Part shown: positions 45,287 through 53,683 of the stretch, one piece after another
Layout of the letters: each line of letters begins with the position of its first letter
Position numbering within the stretch: the first letter of the stretch is position 1
NCBI GenBank assembly: GCA_035548125.1
Contig: DASZTV010000006.1
Span: 124,001 to 188,000 of the forward strand
Origin: DASZTV01 sp035548125
GTDB lineage: Bacteria > Actinomycetota > Actinomycetes > JAFAQI01
Length of the DNA: 64,000 bases
Reading direction: 5' to 3'
Notes under the pieces: model-generated
What the model was told of the DNA's origin: nothing
What the model saw: the letters and a program-made list of their open reading frames with translations, nothing else
The model's database searches: none
Program-made: the position numbers and the translations under genes

Positions 45287-46429
45287 TCACGCCAGGGCCG
45301 TAGCGATCGCTTCCGGGCTAAGAGCCGAAGCGTCTGCAAGCTGAGTGACGCGGTTCACCAGCCGGAGAAAATAGCCATGCGCGCTGAGGGAGTCACACCA
45401 CGCCTGGCGGCAGACGTGCTGGACCTCCTGCCAGTTTGACCGCCGATTGAAATGTGCGGTGCGGACGATCGACCCAAGGCGGGGTAGGTCGGTAATAGAA
45501 ACGTCCGTCGACACGACGTCCCACGGAACATCCTGTCCGCACGGGCGGATGTCCCTGGATCGGACGCTGATGACCGGCCGCCCGATCGCTAGCGACTCGT
45601 ACAGGCGGTAGGAGTAGTTGCCGCGGCCTCGGACCGACAGTGTGTAGTCCGCTGCCGCGATTCGTTCGAGGAACTCGCGGTGAAGGTCCCTGTCGCTGTC
45701 TCGGTCCATGTCGAGTCGCACCATGGTCTGCCGGAGCGAGATGTCGGGTTTGATGCCTTCCGCTCGCTGGAGGGCGGCGACGGCGGCGAGACGGTGTGGG
45801 TAGTACGGCGGCACGCCGAGCCGGGACGCGAGACCAGTCGCCGTTGCAAGGCTCCGAATCGCCGCTTTCGACCACTGCCGGGCTGCGGTCCGACGATTAG
45901 CGAACTCGGCCCCAAGCGGGTACGCGAAGCCGACGAAGTTGACCGTGGGCGTTTCCGACCAGGGGGCGAAGGTCAGCGCGACCTTGTCTGCCGGGTCCGC
46001 TACCCAGGCAGGCATCACCACGTCTTTCGACCCCAGCGCACCCATCCTCGCCGTGGTCCGAAAGACCACGCAGTTCGGCCCCGGGGATGGCAGCTCTCTA
46101 TCGCCGAGGCAGAAGACGAGCATCAGCTTCCCGGCGCGTTCGACGGCACTCGCCAGCCGTTTGGTTTCTTCGAACAGAGACGCGTCTCGTCCGCAAGGTT
46201 CCAGACCATATGGCAGAACCGCGACATCCGACTGGTCCAGATCGGTGGGCACGATTACATCCGGTCCGACGTCTCGCCATGCACCCGCGACCGATTCTTG
46301 GAACGGGCTTGGCGTCCCGAGCCAGCTGAGCGAGCGCGAAAGCGGTTCGATGAAGGTCGCGATCCGATGCCGGTCAAACGGTGCCGGCACGACGTGCACA
46401 CGAAGCGGGCGGCGCGGTGACTCGGGCAC
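45287..46429 (-). CDS. Exostosin-like (GT47) glycosyltransferase
   Basis: 380 residues. The distinguishing segment is YTLSVRGRGNYSYRLYESLA followed by IGRPVI, the exostosin/GT47 donor-site signature. Earlier, DVAVLPYGLEPCGRD and LVFCLGDRELPS fit the N-terminal half. Exostosins are usual in eukaryotic heparan sulfate synthesis, and bacterial members occur in capsule loci. GTG 46429 follows the GT2 stop with no gap, so the two are co-transcribed. Notable because sulfotransferases lie in the same locus. Confidence 0.8.
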   Translation of the reverse strand: MPESPRRPLRVHVVPAPFDRHRIATFIEPLSRSLSWLGTPSPFQESVAGAWRDVGPDVIVPTDLDQSDVAVLPYGLEPCGRDASLFEETKRLASAVERAGKLMLVFCLGDRELPSPGPNCVVFRTTARMGALGSKDVVMPAWVADPADKVALTFAPWSETPTVNFVGFAYPLGAEFANRRTAARQWSKAAIRSLATATGLASRLGVPPYYPHRLAAVAALQRAEGIKPDISLRQTMVRLDMDRDSDRDLHREFLERIAAADYTLSVRGRGNYSYRLYESLAIGRPVISVRSRDIRPCGQDVPWDVVSTDVSITDLPRLGSIVRTAHFNRRSNWQEVQHVCRQAWCDSLSAHGYFLRLVNRVTQLADASALSPEAIATALA

Positions 46430-47428
46430 TCAGAGCACCAATGTCCGCCAGCGCACTGAGCCTGCGGCGAATACCGCACACTCCAGAGCGTCAGCCAGGA
46501 AGGCAGCGGGAATCAAGATGGGCCATCGTTGCCGCCAGCCGGGCAGGCGCTCGTAGCGCAGCCAGTGCACGGCATACAGGGCGGCACCCAAGGGGATCAG
46601 CGACAACAGTGCGGGCGTTGGCCAGATCAGATAAGGAATCGGACTCAGCGCGACACATCCCGCGACGACGTGTCCCCGCTTGACCAGGTAGCCATACGCC
46701 AGGTTCGCCCGGTACCCAGGATGCCTGCTGACGAAGTACACGAGGCGATAGCGACGGAGACGGGCGCGTAAGTACTTTCGGTAGGGGGGATTGGTCACCC
46801 GATGCTCGACGACCGCGTCAGGCGCGAAGCACGTCGACGTATTACGTTCCGCGGCGCGCCAGCCGAGGTCCGCGTCCTCCCCCCAGGGCGCGCCGCCCCG
46901 GCTCGTTCCGAAACCGGCGTCAAAGCCGCCAAGCTCTTCGAGCAATGCTCGGTCGTAGGCGATGTTGCAGGTTTCGTAGCGGTTGCTGAACTTCTCGATC
47001 TGGATGTGATGACCGAACGCTTTCATCGCCGCCTTGGCGACGGGATCGGCCACGGTACGCCCCTGGATTAGCTGAATGCCACTCTGCCGCTCACGCCACA
47101 AGGCTGCCAGCCAACCCGGCTTGGGCATGCAGTCGTCGTCCGTGAACACGATCAATCGACCCACGGCGGCCTGCCAGCCAGCATTTCGCGCCGCGCCCGG
47201 CCCGACGTGCCTCGGCATCGTCATTGGCCTGAGCTGATCGAGGTCGGCTGCGAGGGAAGCCAGCGTTTCTTTCGTGGCGTCGCTGGATTTGTCGTCCACC
47301 ACTATCAACTCGAACGGTACGTCGACCTGCTGATCGAGCACGGCGGCGATGAGGGGCGGTAGGAGCTCCGCCCGGTTGCGCGTCGCGATGATGACTGAGA
47401 TCTTGGCAGGGCCAGCCGTTACAGCCAT
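46430..47428 (-). CDS. Glycosyltransferase family 2 with C-terminal membrane helices
   Basis: 332 residues. GT-A domain: ISVIIATRNRAELLPPLIAAV, ELIVVDDKSSDATKETLA, GPGAARNAGW, DxD-type FTDDDCMP and GAPWGEDADLGWRAAERN (catalytic acid). About residues 240-325 hold two or three hydrophobic segments (VVAGCVALSPIPYLIWPTP, ALLSLIPLGAALYAV), so it is membrane-bound. ATG 47428 overlaps the upstream methyltransferase by 10 bases. Acts on lipid-linked intermediates, probably; donor unknown. Confidence 0.88.
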   Translation of the reverse strand: MAVTAGPAKISVIIATRNRAELLPPLIAAVLDQQVDVPFELIVVDDKSSDATKETLASLAADLDQLRPMTMPRHVGPGAARNAGWQAAVGRLIVFTDDDCMPKPGWLAALWRERQSGIQLIQGRTVADPVAKAAMKAFGHHIQIEKFSNRYETCNIAYDRALLEELGGFDAGFGTSRGGAPWGEDADLGWRAAERNTSTCFAPDAVVEHRVTNPPYRKYLRARLRRYRLVYFVSRHPGYRANLAYGYLVKRGHVVAGCVALSPIPYLIWPTPALLSLIPLGAALYAVHWLRYERLPGWRQRWPILIPAAFLADALECAVFAAGSVRWRTLVL

Positions 47429-48237
47429 AGCGCGGCGCGGACGCGACCCTTGGCGTAGCCGCGCCAGTACCTACGAGCGCGGCGAGGTGTCAGCGGCTCC
47501 GCCACGACAATCGGACGGTCGAGGAAGATGCGGCTCTCGACGTTGAGCGGCCCGCCGGTGATGCGCGCGCGAATCATGCTTCGGTACTCGTCAGCGCAGT
47601 CTTCATGACAGATCAGTGTCTTGTTACCGCCGGTGGCGAATGGCACGTACTCGCGATGCTCGCGGAAGAAGATCTGTGCTCCCTCCGCCACTGAGGGGAA
47701 GTACTCGTTGAAGCAGTCGTCCAGGATGACTATTCCGCCTGGGCCGAGTGAGTCACACGCCGTCTTCAAGTCATGCTGGGTCAGATCGACGGTATGTCCT
47801 CCGTCGACGCTGACGAGGCGGAGCGGTCCGCCGGCGAACTCGCGAAGCTTGTCGCCATCCAGCTCCCATGAGTTTGCCTTGACGATCTTGACATCGCTGT
47901 GTCGTGGGTCCCAGCGATTGAGATTGCGCTGCAGCCACGCCCGGTTCCCACGTCCCGACGAGTCGACGTTGAGGTGTTGGTCCTCGAACAAGTCGATCGC
48001 TACGGCTGACTCGCCGCTTCGGCGAAGCAGCGACAGAAGGATCAGCAGCCGGCCGTGATGGACACCGATCTCGGCGACGCCACCTGTGATATCGAGATCG
48101 CGCTGCATGCCCTCGGCCTGATCGATCATGATCACGCCCAGGTCGCGCAGCCAGCCGTCTACCCGACGCTGACCCCAGATCGCATACCGAAGATAGACGG
48201 GGTCCCGCCCGTGAGAAAGAACGCCTCGAGTCAGCAT
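47419..48237 (-). CDS. Class I SAM-dependent methyltransferase (type 24-like)
   Basis: 272 residues. GGVAEIGVHHGRLLILLSLLRR is motif I; AVAIDLFEDQHLNVDSSGRG, LRLVSVDGGHTVDLTQHDLK and GGIVILDDCFNEYFPSVAEG give the acidic metal-binding sites typical of sugar O-methyltransferases of the type 24 family. ATG 48237 has TACCTT 7 nt upstream, suggesting leaderless initiation. First gene in a minus unit: methyltransferase - GT2 - GT47. Confidence 0.85.
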   Translation of the reverse strand: MLTRGVLSHGRDPVYLRYAIWGQRRVDGWLRDLGVIMIDQAEGMQRDLDITGGVAEIGVHHGRLLILLSLLRRSGESAVAIDLFEDQHLNVDSSGRGNRAWLQRNLNRWDPRHSDVKIVKANSWELDGDKLREFAGGPLRLVSVDGGHTVDLTQHDLKTACDSLGPGGIVILDDCFNEYFPSVAEGAQIFFREHREYVPFATGGNKTLICHEDCADEYRSMIRARITGGPLNVESRIFLDRPIVVAEPLTPRRARRYWRGYAKGRVRAALWL

Positions 48238-48250
48238 CTGAGAAAAGGTA
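48238..48250 (-). promoter_or_regulatory. Leaderless-type -10 box for methyltransferase-GT2-GT47 unit
   Basis: TACCTT on the minus strand (48250-48245), 7 nt before ATG 48237. Confidence 0.5.
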
Positions 48251-48270
48251 TCGGCTGCCGATGGGGTGGT

Positions 48271-49218
48271 CTACACAACTGCCGTGAGGCTGGCTCGCCA
48301 GAAGCCAGACGTCTCGTAGGTCTTGGCCAAGTTGTACACGGTGTTGACCTTAACGTCACGAAAGCCGGCGTCGATGACAAGTTGCGCAAGCGCGTCGAGC
48401 GAAGGAACCCACCACACGACGTCGTCCCAGCCTCCTAGATATTGGATCGGAGGGCCCCAGCTTCCACCCCTCGGCACGAGATCTATGCCGTCAGACAGGA
48501 GCAGCTCCCCGGTGGTGACGGCGCGGATTCGCTCGAGCGCTCGAAGCGGGTCTCGCAGATGCACGAGAACGTCGCCGCAATGAACGAAGTCGAAGGTGCC
48601 GTCCGTTTCGGGATCCAGGTCATACACGCTGCGGCCGATTCGCCGGACCTTGGAGCCCAGTGCTTCGTGAGCCACTTCGAAGCCCGAGCCGATCCGTTCC
48701 TCACCACTCTCGGTGGCACGGAGTTCCTTGGCGACTGGTTCCGGGAAGTCCCAGTCGCGAGGATCATCGAGGTCGATTGCTACCACCTCGGCGCCGAGCG
48801 ACTCCATGTGGAATGCCCAGAAGCCGTTGAAGGTGGCGACGTCGAGGGCGCGTTTGCCTTCAAGACTCGCCGGAAAGCCGTAGTTCTGCACGAGCTCCCG
48901 ATGATCGAACTGGCCCGGCGTCACGATTCCGCCGGGTAGCTCGATGGTGTGGTACCAGGCGATCGAGCGAACCTTCCTGCTCAGGTCGTCGTCTCCGACG
49001 ATGCCCCTGATGTCTGCCTGTTCGCGTCCCTTGTCGGCCGCCACGTTACGGAAGGCGAGGGCCTTCTCGATGCTGCGCCTGTGGAACTTCGGTTGCGGTG
49101 GTGGGTTTTTGAAGATCAGCGACCCGACCTGAGCGCCCTTGTCGTGCGCCGACGTCTTGCGTGGCGGAGTCGTGAGTTGAAGGGAGTAGCCACGCCACGT
49201 CACGGACCGGCTGGGCAT
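48271..49218 (-). CDS. DUF1698-type class I methyltransferase (paralogue B)
   Basis: 315 residues. AWYHTIELPGGIVTPGQFDH, ALDVATFNGFWAFHMESLGA (motif I), VVAIDLDDPRDWDFP, FDFVHCGDVLVHLRDPLRAL and YLGGWDDVVWWVPSLDALAQ. It is closely related, along its full length, to the gene at 50601, including the same N-terminal M..S..WRG pattern and the final GFWRAS.TAVV. ATG 49218 is supported by AGGAGG 6 bases upstream. Probably methylates a sugar of the exported glycan; relation to CmoB is by fold only. Confidence 0.87.
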   Translation of the reverse strand: MPSRSVTWRGYSLQLTTPPRKTSAHDKGAQVGSLIFKNPPPQPKFHRRSIEKALAFRNVAADKGREQADIRGIVGDDDLSRKVRSIAWYHTIELPGGIVTPGQFDHRELVQNYGFPASLEGKRALDVATFNGFWAFHMESLGAEVVAIDLDDPRDWDFPEPVAKELRATESGEERIGSGFEVAHEALGSKVRRIGRSVYDLDPETDGTFDFVHCGDVLVHLRDPLRALERIRAVTTGELLLSDGIDLVPRGGSWGPPIQYLGGWDDVVWWVPSLDALAQLVIDAGFRDVKVNTVYNLAKTYETSGFWRASLTAVV

Positions 49219-49249
49219 GGACAACCTCCTATTGTGCGGAATCGGAAGT

Positions 49250-50458
49250 CTAGTGGGCGTCGTCGGCATGATCTGCAACTGCGAAATGCATCTCGAGCAG
49301 CCTGGCCGTGTAATGGTCGATCGTGTACTTCTGAGCGGCGTGGAGCGCGTGACGACGGAGCCGGTCCCGTAGCTCGGGGTCGCCCGCTAGTCGGGTAACC
49401 GCAGCCGCAAGAGCAGGCGCGTCCCCAGACGGAAATCCGACACAGTCGTGGCCGTCAGACAGGAATTCCGCCGTGCCTCCACGAAGGGATGCGACCACGG
49501 CAGTGCCGCATGCCATCGCTTCGAGTGGCACCAGACCGAATGGCTCGTCCCATTCGCTGGGGAAGACAACGACGTCGGCGGATCGGTAGATCTCGGCGAG
49601 CTGGTCACGTTGGACCGTGTCGAAGCGGATCCGGTCGGCGACGCCGAGTTGGCTGGCTAGATCGACGAGGGTGCTTTGGTAGGGGATGTTGCCGCCGCCA
49701 AGAATCAGCAACGTGGCCGTCGCCGGCATCTGAGCGAACGCAGTGACCAGCGTTTCTAGCCCCTTTGTCGGATCGACGCGGCCGACGTATAAGAGTCGCC
49801 AAGACCATGGCTTGGCGCCAATCGCCGTTATCGGGAAGTCGTGGAGGTCAATCCCGGGCGGGATGATGGGTGCATCTGGAAAGCGCCAGACGCCGTAGGC
49901 AGTCGCTCGGTCGCGGGTGTGCTTACTGACGAAGTTAACGGCTGCGGACTCGAACGAGGGCAGCTGCGTCGGGATCCCACCCAGCGATCGCGGTCGCCGG
50001 TAGGGCCAGCGTTTCCAAAGGGAACTCCAGCCGTCGATCGTTGGTGCGTAGATCAGCCAATCGTTTGCGACAGTCAGCACCATAGGCAAGCCGATTCGCT
50101 CAGCTTCCGTCAGCAACGACAGCGAGATGGCGGCAATGTGCCAAACCGACAGCACGTCGGGTTGAATGTCGGCGACCGTTCGCCGAAAGGCCCGCAAGTT
50201 CCGGCGCTCGATCAGGTACCGACGAAGCCAGCTTCTCGGCGCGACGCTGCGATCCGCTTGCCAGTCCCAGGTCGCGCGCAAGTCTCGACGCACGTGAGGC
50301 TCGGCAATGTCGACGACCCCGGGCATGCGAAGGTCGGATGTCAGCACGGTGACCTGGTGCTCGGCGGCTCGGAGCTGGTCGACCACGTCCCGGCACGTCA
50401 GCTCGTAGCCGCCGTAGTAGTGCGGGGGGTAAGCGTTGCTAAGTACGAGGATTTTCAT
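49250..50458 (-). CDS. Glycosyltransferase family 4
   Basis: 402 residues. ILVLSNAYPPHYYGGYELTC is the usual GT4 start; LTVANDWLIYAPTIDGWSSLWK in the acceptor domain is distinctive. The donor site has LLYVGRVDPTKGLETLVTAF, LLILGGGNIPYQSTL, and EWDEPFGLVPLEAMACGTAVVA with both EX7E glutamates. ATG 50458, with no ribosome site. It sits between the two paralogous methyltransferases and runs in the same direction as paralogue B. Confidence 0.9.
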   Translation of the reverse strand: MKILVLSNAYPPHYYGGYELTCRDVVDQLRAAEHQVTVLTSDLRMPGVVDIAEPHVRRDLRATWDWQADRSVAPRSWLRRYLIERRNLRAFRRTVADIQPDVLSVWHIAAISLSLLTEAERIGLPMVLTVANDWLIYAPTIDGWSSLWKRWPYRRPRSLGGIPTQLPSFESAAVNFVSKHTRDRATAYGVWRFPDAPIIPPGIDLHDFPITAIGAKPWSWRLLYVGRVDPTKGLETLVTAFAQMPATATLLILGGGNIPYQSTLVDLASQLGVADRIRFDTVQRDQLAEIYRSADVVVFPSEWDEPFGLVPLEAMACGTAVVASLRGGTAEFLSDGHDCVGFPSGDAPALAAAVTRLAGDPELRDRLRRHALHAAQKYTIDHYTARLLEMHFAVADHADDAH

Positions 50459-50600
50459 CGGTTAATGGGTTCGCAATGACGCCGCAGCATAGCGACTTGT
50501 TCGAGGCGCCTTCGCCGCCTTTGGCAGGGCTGTTAGCGTCGTATCCGGCAGATCGGATTCCGGGGGCGCCGTGCCAACCCCGATCCTGGACGGAGACCCG

Positions 50601-51521
50601 ATGGCGACTGGCTCGTGGGGGTGGCGGGGCTTCCGCGTGAACGTAACGGTTCCGGACCGTCTCGTCTCGCGCCCGGGTAGTCGTATGGGCCAAGGTAGTT
50701 TGCGGTTCAAGCCAACTCCTAGCGCGAACTTCGTCCAGCGCGATCCGAACCGCGCGCTCGAGTTCCTGAAGGAAACCGAACGTCGCCCGCAGGCCGCAAG
50801 TGACGCTGGGCTTGCCGAGCGTGTGGCGGCCATGCCTTGGTACCACACGCTCGAGTTTCCGGGAGGGGTGATCACGCCGGGCCGGTTTGATCATCGCGAG
50901 CTAGTGCCTCACTACGGCTTTCCGGTCGATCTGACGGGCAAGCGCGCCCTCGATGTCGCGACCTTCGATGGCTTTTGGGCGTTCGAAATGGAGCGCCGGG
51001 GTGCCGAGGTCGTCGCAATCGACCTCGGGACCACCCGCGATGTTGATTTCCCCACACGCGTTCGCCCGCTCGCCGATTCCGCTGGTGACTTGCCACAAAT
51101 GGGCGGTGGCTTCGCGCTCGCCAAGGAGGCCCTCGGGTCGGCGGTCGACCGCCGAGTCTGCAGCGTCTACGATTTGAATCCCGCTGAGCACGGGATGTTT
51201 GACCTAGTGCACTGCGGTGATCTGCTCGTCCATCTGCGTGATCCGTTGCGGGCTCTCGAAGCTATGCGCAGTGTGACGTCCGGCGAGCTATTGCTCTCGG
51301 ATGGCATCATGCTCGCTGAGTCGCGTGGGTCAGCCGGCCGGCCGATGATGTATATCGGCGGGTGGGACGATGTTGTGTGGTGGCTGCCGTCGCTCGATGC
51401 ACTGGCGCAGATGGCCATCGACGCGGGCTACCGGGACGTACGAGTGAACTCCGTTTACAACCTGGCGAAGACATACGAAGACGAGGGCTTCTGGCGCGCG
51501 AGCATCACGGCGGTTGTCTGA
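50601..51521 (+). CDS. DUF1698-type class I methyltransferase (paralogue C)
   Basis: 306 residues. PWYHTLEFPGGVITPGRFDH, ALDVATFDGFWAFEMERRGA (motif I), VVAIDLGTTRDVDFP, FDLVHCGDLLVHLRDPLRAL and YIGGWDDVVWWLPSLDALAQ align block by block with paralogue B, including the end GFWRASITAVV. I start at ATG 50601 rather than about ten codons upstream, since the N-termini of the two paralogues align from that Met and GGAGA precedes it. Divergent from the GT4 gene between them, so the pair looks like an inverted duplication around it. Confidence 0.86.
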   Translation: MATGSWGWRGFRVNVTVPDRLVSRPGSRMGQGSLRFKPTPSANFVQRDPNRALEFLKETERRPQAASDAGLAERVAAMPWYHTLEFPGGVITPGRFDHRELVPHYGFPVDLTGKRALDVATFDGFWAFEMERRGAEVVAIDLGTTRDVDFPTRVRPLADSAGDLPQMGGGFALAKEALGSAVDRRVCSVYDLNPAEHGMFDLVHCGDLLVHLRDPLRALEAMRSVTSGELLLSDGIMLAESRGSAGRPMMYIGGWDDVVWWLPSLDALAQMAIDAGYRDVRVNSVYNLAKTYEDEGFWRASITAVV

Positions 51522-51550
51522 AAGTCCGTTCGCGACGAATGCGGCGCGCC

Positions 51551-51907
51551 TTATCCCACCTCGGGGGGCCCTACGGCGGCAGCCGCAGCATCACGGATCC
51601 GGCGGCTAGCCCGCTCGGCGCTGGCGGTCGGGGTCGTTTGGGCGCTATCGCGAGTTGTTCTCTCCGGTGCCGGCTTCCGGGCGGTTAACCCGTTGACGGC
51701 CTCTGCGACACCCCCCAGGCGGTCCTCGACCGCGTCGATCTTGGCTTCCATACGGCGCAGCTGATCGGCGAGCTTCTCAATCGCCTCGAGCACTTCCCCG
51801 ATTCGGGGCACCTCAACTTGGGGGAGTGCTTCGCGACGAGCCGAAGCGCGTCTTGGGCTCGGTCGTGCCGGCGTCAGCTCGATGCCCCAGTTCGACTTCT
51901 TGTCCAT
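51551..51907 (-). CDS. Small coiled-coil protein, unrecognised
   Basis: 118 residues. Residues about 30-72 (PRIGEVLEAIEKLADQLRRM, then EAKIDAVEDRLGGVAEAVNG) read as a heptad coiled coil between a basic N-terminus and a Thr/Ala/Arg-rich tail. No signal peptide or membrane helix. AAGGAG lies ten bases before ATG 51907. It is 93 bp after the polymerase gene on the same strand, so it may be co-transcribed. A scaffold for cytosolic glycan enzymes is conceivable but not shown. Confidence 0.6.
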   Translation of the reverse strand: MDKKSNWGIELTPARPSPRRASARREALPQVEVPRIGEVLEAIEKLADQLRRMEAKIDAVEDRLGGVAEAVNGLTARKPAPERTTRDSAQTTPTASAERASRRIRDAAAAAVGPPEVG

Positions 51908-52000
51908 AGGGGGAGCGCTCCTTGCCCGGCGTTGACTGTCTCAACTGTAAGGGAGGTTTTGCGGTCGGTCTGCTATCTACGGCCGGAACGACCTCTTGGT

Positions 52001-53653
52001 TCAGCTCTCGATCAGGATCGGGAGGGTGGTCCGGTCGACTTGGATTTCGGTGGAGTGTGTACCGGGCGAGATGGGGTGATATCGCGACGAGGGTTTCCTA
52101 TGCGATGAGGCGCCCAGCATGACGCCGATCAGGCCCCAGAACGGAAGCGAGACGGGAAAGTTGTTCCAGATCTGCAGGAACAAGCCGCCTACTGCGAAGC
52201 CGCAGCCGGCGGCGAACAGCGCAACGGCGAGATCCCCCTCGGCGCCCGCCGCCCATCGTCGACGCCATAACTCCCGCAGGACGGACAGGTACATGAAGAT
52301 GAAGAGACCCATGCCGCCTAGGCCGAGCTCGGTTCCTACCTGCAGGTATGAGTTCTCGGTCGTCGTGGAGTTCGAAGTATGGAAGCGATGGCCAGTGGCC
52401 GGATTGGCGCCGAGTCCCAACCCGACGGGTTGGGAGAGAACCTCGGTCCAGCCCTGGCGGCTCAACTTGGAATGCGTCTGATTGTCTTCGGTTGAGCTGC
52501 TGTTGAAGATGCTGGCGAATCGCTGGACGAACGAACTATGACCGGCAAGCGGGACGCTGGCGACGGCTCCTAGGACGACCATGGCCAGCGCGAGCATGCG
52601 AACGCGGGAACGGCGCTTGAACGCGACATAGACGACGACCAGCAGTGCGATGAGGCAAGCCAGAATGGCGCTACGGGTCTGCGTGAGGATTACGGTCGTC
52701 AGAGCGGCGCCCGGCCACAACAGCTTCCGCAAGTTGGGTCTCGAACCGACCAGCGACTGCATGCCGATCGCAAGAGGCAACACCGTGAGGAAGCCCAGTT
52801 CGATCTGGCTCACCGAGAAGCCGCCAGCACGGATGGATCCTGAAGCCGAAACGAGTAGGAAGCCGCGCTGAACGAGGTGCGAGTCGATGTGCAGGACCGC
52901 CCGCTCGTAGGCCGCCAGGTCGATCGTGTGAACGAAGAAGTTGGAGTACGAATGTCGATCGAACTTCTCCCAGAGGGCAGATCCGAACTCCACTAGTCCC
53001 ACTAGCAGCACGAGCAGGGCTAGCCGAGGCAGGGCCACGCGCCGAAATGGAACCTTGGTGCAGAACAGCATCAACAGGATGAACAAGCAGTCCAACCGCC
53101 ACGCATTGATGCGGATCGACCAGCTTTGCCCGCCGAATGCCCCGGGGATGGCGAAGGGAGCCAGCAGGTACACCGAGGCTATGGCGACGTACACGCCGGC
53201 GGCGTACTCGAACGCGCGAGCTCCTGGCCCGGGACCACCGCGGGCGTGGCGATGTTGCAGAGCTGCGAGGCCGATCCCGAGCACCATCGCGTCTTTGACG
53301 TACCCGAGGTCGCGCACCACGAGTGCCGGGGCCCCGAGCTTGAAGAGCCAGGCGAGGGTCACGAATTGAAAAGGGGGATACACGATGATCACGCCAAGGG
53401 CGCCAGCCGGGTGGCGCGAGGCGGCGAGGATCGCGGCGACCGCCGCGCCTGCCGCGATCACGACGGCCGCAGCTTTCAGGCCACCCAGGAGCAGGAGTGC
53501 GACGACGAGCGCGGCACCCACCACACCGACCGCCGCAGAGGGCAACCGGGGAACCAGCGACACGGGGCCCACTCCGCTCCGGGCGCCGTCCGACACCCGG
53601 TTGGCGCGGCGACTTCGTCGAACGTGTGCCGACCGTCCGATCCTATGACGCAT
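52001..53653 (-). CDS. O-antigen polymerase/ligase family membrane protein (Wzy_C type)
   Basis: 550 residues with 11-13 transmembrane segments. The large periplasmic loop and following helix contain QTRSAILACLIALLVVVYVA and SRQGWTEVLSQPVGLGLGAN, then HTSNSTTTENSYLQVGTELG, the conserved motif of the O-antigen ligase/polymerase domain. It would polymerise repeat units or ligate a glycan to its acceptor. ATG 53653 is 30 bp from the divergent wzc-like gene start. Longer in-frame starts overlap that gene and are rejected. Confidence 0.85.
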   Translation of the reverse strand: MRHRIGRSAHVRRSRRANRVSDGARSGVGPVSLVPRLPSAAVGVVGAALVVALLLLGGLKAAAVVIAAGAAVAAILAASRHPAGALGVIIVYPPFQFVTLAWLFKLGAPALVVRDLGYVKDAMVLGIGLAALQHRHARGGPGPGARAFEYAAGVYVAIASVYLLAPFAIPGAFGGQSWSIRINAWRLDCLFILLMLFCTKVPFRRVALPRLALLVLLVGLVEFGSALWEKFDRHSYSNFFVHTIDLAAYERAVLHIDSHLVQRGFLLVSASGSIRAGGFSVSQIELGFLTVLPLAIGMQSLVGSRPNLRKLLWPGAALTTVILTQTRSAILACLIALLVVVYVAFKRRSRVRMLALAMVVLGAVASVPLAGHSSFVQRFASIFNSSSTEDNQTHSKLSRQGWTEVLSQPVGLGLGANPATGHRFHTSNSTTTENSYLQVGTELGLGGMGLFIFMYLSVLRELWRRRWAAGAEGDLAVALFAAGCGFAVGGLFLQIWNNFPVSLPFWGLIGVMLGASSHRKPSSRYHPISPGTHSTEIQVDRTTLPILIES

Positions 53654-53671
53654 CGCGGGGGTTTTCGACGT

Positions 53672-53683
53672 TAGCCTGTCTCC
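53672..53683 (+). promoter_or_regulatory. Leaderless-type -10 box for wzc-like copy 2
   Basis: TAGCCT at 53672-53677, 6 nt before GTG 53684, within the 30-bp divergent gap. Confidence 0.55.
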
